Of a stretch of DNA of 5,528 nucleotides, positions 1-4,959 are shown one piece after another. The translations under genes were made by a program, and so were the position numbers. The stretch spans positions 1 to 5,528 of the forward strand of contig JASLIY010000116.1 in the NCBI GenBank assembly GCA_030152675.1, in the 5' to 3' direction. Each line of letters starts with the position of its first letter. Position 1 is the first letter of the stretch. Under the pieces are notes generated by a model that was given only the letters and a program-made list of their open reading frames with translations, was not told the origin of the DNA and did no database searches. Origin of the DNA: Acinetobacter sp. (GTDB lineage Bacteria > Pseudomonadota > Gammaproteobacteria > Pseudomonadales > Moraxellaceae).

Positions 1-138
1 AAAATGAAATACTTGAACATTAAATCCAGCTTGCGACCATTCTGCTAAGATTTGATCAAAGCTGGTTTCCTTTTTACCCAGATGAAATCCTGACCTTTGG
101 TTATAAATCAGAGAAAGTGGTGCCGCACCTATAGCCAT
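1..138 (-). CDS. Diacylglycerol kinase / lipid kinase family protein, N-terminal fragment (cut by left window edge)
   Basis: The minus strand is open for 46 codons from an ATG at 138 down to base 1 with no stop, so the gene continues beyond the window. The fragment starts MAIGAAPLSLIYNQRSGFHL and continues through a helix containing FDQILAEW to a strand reading FNVQVFHF. A hydrophobic beta-strand leading into an N-x-x-S-G turn (here NQRSG, residues 13-17), followed by a helix and then a second strand, is the typical beginning of the diacylglycerol-kinase catalytic domain shared by YegS/DgkB-like lipid kinases. Many members have NPxSG, so the Gln is a slight variation. An in-frame TAA lies eight codons upstream and no other ATG or GTG lies between, which supports this start, though no strong Shine-Dalgarno is visible. 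The gene is divergent from pckG. Only the nucleotide-binding start is seen, so the substrate cannot be assigned; an NAD-kinase-like fold is the main alternative. Confidence 0.6.
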   Translation of the reverse strand, partial: MAIGAAPLSLIYNQRSGFHLGKKETSFDQILAEWSQAGFNVQVFHF

Positions 139-373
139 AACTTTGAATTTGTTAATTTATTTGCTTCAATTTCGTTGATTTTACATCCAGTTAACAGTCT
201 ATTTATGTAAAAAACCATTTAAAATGATCCAAATTCCCGATTATTCGCAACATGAAAAATAAACACATAAGTATCTGTTTTAAAATTAAATTTATAATAT
301 AAATAATGCGCATCAAGTTTTAAAATGTTTATTTTTTTTACCACTAAAAGATCAAATACTGTTTGAATACAGA

Positions 374-395
374 TGCTTGCATATTAGAACAAGCA
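374..395. repeat. Inverted repeat TGCTTG-N10-CAAGCA in the pckG upstream region
   Basis: The 6-bp arms TGCTTG (374-379) and CAAGCA (390-395) are perfect complements around a 10-base spacer. The spacing would suit a dimeric regulator binding on one DNA face. A further CAAGC at 413-417 can pair with the same left arm and is followed by a T-run. Short arms of this kind also arise by chance in 400 bases of AT-rich DNA, so this is only a candidate. Confidence 0.2.
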
Positions 396-438
396 AAATG
401 TTCGCTCAGCGTCAAGCCTTATTTTTTTTTATTATTTA

Positions 439-447
439 TGCTTTAAT
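439..447 (+). promoter_or_regulatory. Candidate extended -10 promoter element for pckG
   Basis: TG (439-440), one base, then TTTAAT (442-447) matches an extended -10 with five of six consensus bases. The -35 at the right distance (TTATTT, 419-424) is weak, as is common with extended -10 promoters. Transcription would begin near 454, giving a leader of about 90 bases that contains the dyad at 508-525. The rival candidate is TATTAT at 501-506, which has a poor -35 and would place the start site inside the dyad. The sequence alone does not decide between them. Confidence 0.22.
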
Positions 448-507
448 ACAGCCACTTTTTTTCATAATTGAATCTGCAACTTATACCCTAAGTTTCAGAT
501 TATTATT

Positions 508-525
508 TGTGCACAATAGTGCACA
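508..525. promoter_or_regulatory. Perfect dyad TGTGCAC-AATA-GTGCACA ahead of pckG, candidate operator or leader hairpin
   Basis: TGTGCAC (508-514) and GTGCACA (519-525) are perfect reverse complements around a four-base spacer, ending 20 bases before the pckG ATG. GTGCAC is itself palindromic, so two copies sit exactly 10 bp (one helical turn) apart, and GTGCACA also occurs as a direct repeat. As DNA this looks like a site for a dimeric regulator. If transcription starts upstream, the RNA would form a 7-bp hairpin with an AAUA loop near the ribosome binding site. I do not recognise it as the site of a named regulator. Confidence 0.45.
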
Positions 526-545
526 CATTTGAGATAGGCCTCACC

Positions 546-2378
546 ATGACCCAAGTGAACGCACCAGAATTCGTTCGTCATCCTAAGCTAATTGCATGGG
601 TGGAAGAAGTTGCTAAATTAACTAAACCCGCGAAAATTGAATGGTGTGACGGTAGCGCAGAAGAGTATCAACGCCTTGTTGACTTGATGATCGCTAACGG
701 CACCATGCAAGCACTAAACCAAGAAAAACATCCTGGTTCTTACTTAGCAAATTCTGATCCATCTGACGTGGCACGTGTAGAAGGACGTACGTTCATCTGC
801 TCTGAAAAGCAAGAAGATGCTGGTGCAACCAACAACTGGGAAGCGCCTGCAGAAATGCGCGCTCGCCTGAACGGTTTATTTGATGGCGCAATGCAAGGTC
901 GTACCTTGTATGTTGTTCCATTTTCAATGGGACCACTCGGCAGTCACATCGCCCACATCGGGATCGAATTGACAGACTCACCATATGTAGCCGTCAGCAT
1001 GACAAAAATGGCACGCATGGGCAAAGCTGTTTATGACGTCTTAGGTACAGATGGCGAATTTATTCCATGTGTACATACTGTTGCAGCACCATTAGCAGCA
1101 GGCCAAAAAGATGTTGCATGGCCATGTAATCCTGAAAAATATATCGTTCATTACCCTGAAACACGTGAAATCTGGTCATATGGTTCAGGCTACGGCGGTA
1201 ACGCACTCTTAGGTAAAAAATGTCTTGCTTTACGTATCGCATCTTCGATGGGTCGTGAACAAGGTTGGTTAGCTGAACATATGCTCATCTTGGGCGTAAC
1301 TAACCCGCAAGGCGAAAAACACTATATCGCAGCAGCCTTCCCATCTGCATGTGGTAAAACGAACTTCGCCATGTTGATTCCACCAGCAGGCTATGAAGGT
1401 TGGAAAATCGAAACCGTCGGTGACGATATTGCATGGATCAAACCAGGCCAAGACGGTCGTTTGTATGCCATCAATCCAGAAGCGGGTTTCTTTGGTGTTG
1501 CACCAGGCACCAACACAAAAACCAACCCGAACTGTATGGCCACTTTGCATAAAGATGTCATCTACACCAACGTTGCTGTAACAGATAATGGCGAAGTTTG
1601 GTGGGAAGGTCTTTCTAAACAAGCACCTGCTAACCTCACCAACTGGAAAGGCCAAGCACATACAGGCGAAGAAAAAGCAGCACATCCAAATGCTCGCTTT
1701 ACTGTTGCTGCCGGTCAATGCCCTTCAATCGATGCTGACTGGGAGAATCCAGCCGGTGTTCCGATTTCTGCATTCATCTTTGGTGGTCGTCGCGCAGATA
1801 CCGTGCCTTTAATCTCAGAAGCATTTGACTGGGTTGATGGTGTGTATAAAGCAGCCACAATGGGCTCTGAAACCACTGCTGCTGCTGTTGGCCAACAAGG
1901 TATCGTACGTCGCGATCCGTTTGCGATGTTGCCATTTGCTGGCTACAACATGGCTGACTACTTCAACCACTGGTTAGAGTTGGGTGAGAAAGTTGCAGTT
2001 CAAGCAGAAGCTGCTGGCAATAAACTTCCAAAAATCTTCAATGTAAACTGGTTCCGTCGTGATGCGGAAGGCAACTTTGTTTGGCCTGGTTTTGGTCAAA
2101 ACATGCGTGTGCTTGAGTGGATCATCGATCGCTGTGAAGGCCGTGCAGATGCGACTGAAACACCAATCGGCTTAGTCCCAACCTATGAACAGTTGAACTG
2201 GACCGGTCTTGATTTCACCAAAGAACAGTTTGACACCGTGACTGCTCAAGACAAAGATCAATGGATCAAAGAGCTTGAAAGCCACACTGAACTGTTCGCT
2301 AAACTTGGCGAGCGCTTACCGCAAGCATTAAAAACACGTCAAGATCAACTCTTAGATTCAGTGAAAAAATCAGCCTAA
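546..2378 (+). CDS. pckG: Phosphoenolpyruvate carboxykinase (GTP)
   Basis: Cytosolic enzyme that converts oxaloacetate and GTP to PEP, GDP and CO2, the committing step from the TCA cycle to gluconeogenesis. The 610-residue length fits the GTP-dependent family (about 600-620) and not the ATP-dependent one (about 540). The family signature FPSACGKTN is at residues 265-273, containing the P-loop lysine K271 and reactive cysteine C269. By comparison with vertebrate PCK1 I also see the substrate arginine in ARVEG (R77), YGSGYGGN with Y216, the metal ligands K225, H245 and D294 (in VGDD), HPNARF with N382/R384, GGRR at 413-416, and the mobile lid region at about 441-455 (SETTAAA onward). No key residue is missing. 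The frame is open upstream to a TTG at 507, but that would put coding sequence through the dyad; ATG 546, with a weak AGG seven bases upstream, gives the usual family N-terminus ([10 protein letters not shown]). It is divergent from the lipid kinase, convergent with glpD, and ends at the terminator at 2403. Confidence 0.97.
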   Translation: MTQVNAPEFVRHPKLIAWVEEVAKLTKPAKIEWCDGSAEEYQRLVDLMIANGTMQALNQEKHPGSYLANSDPSDVARVEGRTFICSEKQEDAGATNNWEAPAEMRARLNGLFDGAMQGRTLYVVPFSMGPLGSHIAHIGIELTDSPYVAVSMTKMARMGKAVYDVLGTDGEFIPCVHTVAAPLAAGQKDVAWPCNPEKYIVHYPETREIWSYGSGYGGNALLGKKCLALRIASSMGREQGWLAEHMLILGVTNPQGEKHYIAAAFPSACGKTNFAMLIPPAGYEGWKIETVGDDIAWIKPGQDGRLYAINPEAGFFGVAPGTNTKTNPNCMATLHKDVIYTNVAVTDNGEVWWEGLSKQAPANLTNWKGQAHTGEEKAAHPNARFTVAAGQCPSIDADWENPAGVPISAFIFGGRRADTVPLISEAFDWVDGVYKAATMGSETTAAAVGQQGIVRRDPFAMLPFAGYNMADYFNHWLELGEKVAVQAEAAGNKLPKIFNVNWFRRDAEGNFVWPGFGQNMRVLEWIIDRCEGRADATETPIGLVPTYEQLNWTGLDFTKEQFDTVTAQDKDQWIKELESHTELFAKLGERLPQALKTRQDQLLDSVKKSA

Positions 2379-2402
2379 TCAATTCATTTGATTCTTGGTT
2401 AT

Positions 2403-2429
2403 AAAAAGGTCGCTTCGGCGGCCTTTTTT
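2403..2429. terminator. Bidirectional intrinsic terminator between pckG and glpD
   Basis: An 11-bp stem (2403-2413 with 2418-2428, including one G-T wobble) closes on the very stable C(UUCG)G tetraloop at 2414-2417. On the plus strand it ends in a run of six T, 25 bases after the pckG stop. On the minus strand the A-run of the left arm becomes a U-tract, so it can also stop glpD transcripts about 57 bases past their stop codon. No other hairpin is visible in this gap, so one element probably serves both convergent genes. Confidence 0.88.
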
Positions 2430-2484
2430 AATGGCTATTTCCTCATGGCGCTTTGCATGACAACCATCACTTCTAATCACTCGC

Positions 2485-4026
2485 TTAGGCAGCATACTCC
2501 TGCATACGCTTACGATGTAATTCAGCTAAAAATACATCTAATGCCGCAATCTCATTCGCCTTAAACTTTAAACCCAACTTTGAGCGCCGCCACAAAATAT
2601 CCTCACTCGTCACCGCCCACTCTCTTGCAACCAAGTATTCAACCTCTATGGCGTACAAGCCATGGCCAAAGTCTTGCCCCAATTGCTCCATACGCTGCAC
2701 ATGACCATCCAACAACAACCAAATCCGCGTACCATAGGCATGTGCCCAGCGCTGCGCCAAAGACGCAGGAAGGTCCGAGATCTGTTGACTGAGTTGAAGC
2801 ACCAATTGTTCAACATCAGCGATGCCCTCTAAGCCCTCAGCTCCAGGCAGTGCAGATTTTTCAGTCCAACTGCCTGTCATTTTTGGAAAGTAAGGCTTTA
2901 GCTCATGCATGGCCGCTTCAGCAAGCTTACGATATGTGGTCAACTTACCACCAAACACTGAAAGTAAAGGTGCTTCTCCTAGCAAGCCTTTTGATAAAGC
3001 CAACGTATAATCGCGGGTAATCGCAGCAGGATTGTCAGACTCATCATCACATAAGGGTCTTAGACCTGAAAAACTTGAAATGATTGCATCCGTACAAAGC
3101 TGTGTTTTGAAATGTGTATTGGTCACGTTTAATAAGTAATCGACTTCTTCAGCTGTGATCACCACATGATTGGGATCACCATGATATTCACGATCCGTGG
3201 TGCCGATTAAGGTGTAGTCCTGCAAGTATGGAATCGCAAATACAATGCGCTGATCTTCGTTCTGTAAAATATAAGCCTTCTCACCGCTATAGATTCGCGG
3301 CACAACAATATGACTTCCCTGAATTAAACGAATCGAATATGGAGAACTCAACTGCAACTGATCTTTAATCACATCAACGGCCCAAGGGCCTGCAGCATTC
3401 ACCAAAGCCTTGGCTTGAAGTTGAAATACCCCTTGTTGATTTTCACATTGCAATGACCAAAAGCCCTGTTCACGCTTAGCTGAGATAAAGCGCGTCCGCG
3501 TTTGAATAGTCGCCGCTTTTTCTGCTGCTTGCACCGCATTTAACACCACCAATCGTGCATCATCTACCGCACAGTCTGAATATTCAAAGCCACGCTTAAT
3601 CTCAGGTTTTAAAGGCCCTGCGACTGGATCAAAATCCAAAAGCTTGGAGCCTGCCAAATGCTCACGCTTGCCTAAATAATCATAAAAAAACAAGCCGGTT
3701 CGAATCAACCATGCCGGACGTAGATGCGGTCGATGTGGCAAGATAAACCGCATCGGTCGAATCAGATGTGGGGCTTTTGCCAACAACACTTCCCGCTCAG
3801 CCAAAGCCTCACGAACCAAACGAAACTCTTTATGCTCTAGATAACGCAATCCGCCATGGATCAACTTACTACTCGCCGATGACGTATGACTGGCCAGATC
3901 ATCTTTCTCACATAAAAACACCGACAAACCACGTCCAGCTGCATCTACAGCAATACCAACGCCATTAATACCACCACCGATGACCACAACATCATAACAA
4001 CCCAATTGATTTAGCATATCTGTCAT
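2485..4026 (-). CDS. glpD: Aerobic (FAD-dependent) glycerol-3-phosphate dehydrogenase
   Basis: Membrane-associated flavoenzyme that oxidises sn-glycerol-3-phosphate to dihydroxyacetone phosphate and hands the electrons to ubiquinone, serving glycerol and phospholipid-glycerol catabolism. The 513 residues align end to end with my memory of E. coli GlpD (501 aa). The FAD-binding signature IGGGINGVGIAVDAAGRG is at 16-33, SSASSKLIHGGLRYLE at 49-64, SDCAVDDARL at 150-159, SGLRPLCDDESD at 320-331, and the second family signature GGKLTTYRKLA at 359-369. The C-terminal helical domain runs from about 376 to the end and includes DFGH and LWRRSKLG. Active-site residues expected from E. coli GlpD (an Arg in GGLRY and the Lys in GGK) are present. 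The frame also allows an ATG at 4053, nine codons earlier, but only the ATG at 4026 has a Shine-Dalgarno (AGGA, 8-base spacing) and it gives the more typical N-terminus. There is no glpF, glpK or glpR gene in view. Confidence 0.95.
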   Translation of the reverse strand: MTDMLNQLGCYDVVVIGGGINGVGIAVDAAGRGLSVFLCEKDDLASHTSSASSKLIHGGLRYLEHKEFRLVREALAEREVLLAKAPHLIRPMRFILPHRPHLRPAWLIRTGLFFYDYLGKREHLAGSKLLDFDPVAGPLKPEIKRGFEYSDCAVDDARLVVLNAVQAAEKAATIQTRTRFISAKREQGFWSLQCENQQGVFQLQAKALVNAAGPWAVDVIKDQLQLSSPYSIRLIQGSHIVVPRIYSGEKAYILQNEDQRIVFAIPYLQDYTLIGTTDREYHGDPNHVVITAEEVDYLLNVTNTHFKTQLCTDAIISSFSGLRPLCDDESDNPAAITRDYTLALSKGLLGEAPLLSVFGGKLTTYRKLAEAAMHELKPYFPKMTGSWTEKSALPGAEGLEGIADVEQLVLQLSQQISDLPASLAQRWAHAYGTRIWLLLDGHVQRMEQLGQDFGHGLYAIEVEYLVAREWAVTSEDILWRRSKLGLKFKANEIAALDVFLAELHRKRMQEYAA

Positions 4027-4034
4027 CACTGTAT

Positions 4035-4038
4035 TCCT
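4035..4038 (-). promoter_or_regulatory. Ribosome binding site that decides the glpD start
   Basis: On the minus strand TAGGA is followed by eight bases and then ATG at 4026, a normal Shine-Dalgarno arrangement. The upstream in-frame ATG at 4053 is preceded by ATTGGTCTAA, which has no useful complementarity to 16S rRNA. This favours the 513-residue product over the 522-residue one. Confidence 0.6.
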
Positions 4039-4180
4039 ACATAAGTGGTTCATTTAGACCAATACATATCGATATGACCTCTGATCTGTATCCTCATTGA
4101 GCGGCACAGAAAGTAACTCGCCTGCATCTTCACCCTTGTTTTGGGCTTTTTTATTCTCTCGTGCATGTATCAACTTATCA

Positions 4181-4189
4181 GTTATAGCA
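4181..4189 (-). promoter_or_regulatory. Candidate extended -10 promoter for glpD
   Basis: Read on the minus strand, TG (4189-4188), one base, then TATAAC (4186-4181) is an extended -10 with five of six consensus bases. The -35 at 16-18 bases is poor (TGTTTA-like). Transcription would start near 4174, giving a glpD leader of about 150 bases to the ATG at 4026. A TTTACA resembling a -35 lies further upstream but 27 bases away, too far to pair with this -10. Confidence 0.3.
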
Positions 4190-4303
4190 CTGATTTGAAT
4201 ATTAAACAGCCACTGTAAACACTTCGACTTAAAATCAATGTAATCTATTTTTTAAGCATTTTAGTTGACATATATCTAGATCAAATTTTGCGATACCAAC
4301 CTA

Positions 4304-4326
4304 TTAACTCAATGCTTTAACTCAAT
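4304..4326. repeat. Two perfect copies of TTAACTCAAT, 13 bp apart
   Basis: TTAACTCAAT occurs at 4304-4313 and again at 4317-4326, separated by GCT. The second copy runs into the 8-bp palindrome TCAATTGA (4322-4329). The repeat lies upstream of the likely lipoprotein promoter and also upstream of the glpD promoter, so it could bind a regulator of either gene, or be a small local duplication. No known site is recognised. Confidence 0.4.
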
Positions 4327-4396
4327 TGAATCATTGGATAAAAAGAAAATTTGCCTTCATTTCGCAGCAATGTTGATCGTTTATTTAACGGCGCTA

Positions 4397-4405
4397 TGGC
4401 ATACT
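4397..4405 (+). promoter_or_regulatory. Candidate extended -10 promoter for the lipoprotein gene
   Basis: TG (4397-4398), one base, then CATACT (4400-4405) gives an extended -10 with four of six consensus bases. The -35 position (TCGTTT, 4377-4382) is weak. Transcription would start near 4412, leaving a short leader of about 24 bases that carries the ribosome binding site TAGGA (4421-4425). Confidence 0.3.
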
Positions 4406-4435
4406 GTTTCAATGAACGTATAGGAACACTTGGTT

Positions 4436-4867
4436 ATGAAAAATATGAAAGTATTGGGTTTAGGCTGTGTCGTTTTAGCACTCGCAGGTTGCCAATCCAC
4501 ACCGAGACAGTTTAATGGCTCAACAGGCTATCAAATTGAAAGACAAGATAAAAACTCTGCAACTTTGGCCTACACGCTTGCTGGACGTGCTGATCGCAAA
4601 ATGGATGAAGAAAAACTACAACGTGCCTGCAGAAAAGTCTTAGATGCCAACAAAACCTATAAACTGAGTGTACTGAGCATCAATGAAATTGCCAATCCAG
4701 CGTATGCTGCAACCGACAAACATGCAGTACAACTTGGCAATAGCCGTACCTCATTCCGTCTTTCTGACACACCCAATTTAAATAACAGTGAAGACTATGC
4801 AACTCGCCAAGCATTAGACACACGCCCGAGCACCTTGCGTGTCGTTCGCTATACCTGCACTTTATAA
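4436..4867 (+). CDS. Small lipoprotein of unknown function
   Basis: Predicted 143-residue lipoprotein, probably anchored in the outer membrane facing the periplasm. Residues 1-18 are a classic signal: basic start MKNMK, a hydrophobic core, and the lipobox L-A-G-C with the lipidated cysteine at 19. Gln at position 20, not Asp, argues against retention in the inner membrane by the Lol rule. The mature part is polar, starting QSTPRQFNG, then a probable beta-strand (ATLAYTLAG, 42-50), a charged helix (about 54-70), another strand (YKLSVLSIN) and a final strand (LRVVRYTCTL). Two other cysteines, C65 and C141, could form a disulfide. I do not recognise a named family. The ATG at 4436 has AGGA ten bases upstream. 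The frame also allows TTG 4430 (only four bases from the site) and ATG 4445, and all three keep the lipobox. It is convergent with the methyltransferase gene, and no clear intrinsic terminator with a T-tract follows. Confidence 0.82.
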   Translation: MKNMKVLGLGCVVLALAGCQSTPRQFNGSTGYQIERQDKNSATLAYTLAGRADRKMDEEKLQRACRKVLDANKTYKLSVLSINEIANPAYAATDKHAVQLGNSRTSFRLSDTPNLNNSEDYATRQALDTRPSTLRVVRYTCTL

Positions 4868-4925
4868 TCAGAAGTTCTCATTCAATTTTTTGATTAATAT
4901 TGATTGAATTGTTGAGCGATGAAGT

Positions 4926-4959
4926 ACTTGCATTGCCTCACGCATGAGGCAATACAAGT
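4926..4959. repeat. Long stem-loop overlapping the methyltransferase stop codon
   Basis: ACTTG-c-ATTGCCTCA (4926-4940) pairs with TGAGGCAAT-a-CAAGT (4945-4959) around a CGCA loop. That is 14 Watson-Crick pairs with a single C/A mismatch. It spans the last seven codons of the minus-strand methyltransferase gene, with the stop codon (4940-4938) beside the loop, and lies 59 bases after the stop of the convergent lipoprotein gene. Neither strand has a T-tract after it, so it is not a standard intrinsic terminator. It could mark or protect the 3' ends of both messages. Confidence 0.55.

Larger units (their letters stand above)
139..545. other. AT-rich divergent intergenic region between the lipid kinase gene and pckG
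   Basis: This stretch of about 400 bases holds no credible gene: the open frames are very short and lack ribosome binding sites. It is very AT-rich, with T-runs at about 327-334 and 423-431 and many -10-like hexamers, including a perfect TATAAT at 293-298 that has no convincing -35. It must contain the promoters for both divergent genes. The elements worth naming are the dyad at 508-525 and the inverted repeat at 374-395, each listed separately. I could not pick out a confident promoter for the minus-strand gene. Confidence 0.7.
4027..4435. other. Divergent intergenic region between glpD and the lipoprotein gene
   Basis: About 400 bases with no confident gene. It holds candidate promoters in both directions, a ribosome binding site for glpD, and a 10-bp direct repeat at 4304-4326, each listed separately. 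On the minus strand two overlapping short frames lie in the glpD leader. One is 39 codons from a TTG at 4173 to a TAA at 4054, within a 65-codon open stretch that has no ATG or GTG. The other is 38 codons from an ATG at 4166 to a TGA at 4050 that overlaps the upstream glpD-frame ATG as ATGA. Neither has a good ribosome binding site, so neither is called as a gene. A perfect TTGACA at 4265-4270 has no matching -10 at 16-18 bases. Confidence 0.6.

Noticed and set aside
507..545. TTG at 507 as the pckG start, adding 13 residues
   Set aside because: It lies at the edge of the GTGCAC dyad with no ribosome binding site, and the added residues do not look like a PEP carboxykinase N-terminus. The ATG at 546 gives the family's usual start and length.
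1269..1718. 149-codon minus-strand open frame inside pckG, and the other sizeable frames within pckG and glpD
   Set aside because: They lie wholly within well-supported genes, are rich in Cys and Trp typical of shadow frames, and lack ribosome binding sites.
4133..4152. Plus-strand terminator CCC-TTGTTTT-GGGCTTTTTT
   Set aside because: The stem is only three base pairs, and no plus-strand gene lies upstream that would end here.
4265..4297. Perfect TTGACA as the -35 of the lipoprotein promoter
   Set aside because: At spacings of 16-18 bases the -10 positions read TTTGCG, TTGCGA or TGCGAT, and the nearest better hexamer (GATACC) is 21 bases away. The site is also about 170 bases from the gene.
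4881..4908. TTCAAT...ATTGAA inverted repeat with T-run after the lipoprotein gene as its terminator
   Set aside because: The 6-bp stem is purely AT-rich apart from one G-C pair per arm, has a 16-base loop, and the T-run lies inside the loop instead of after the stem.
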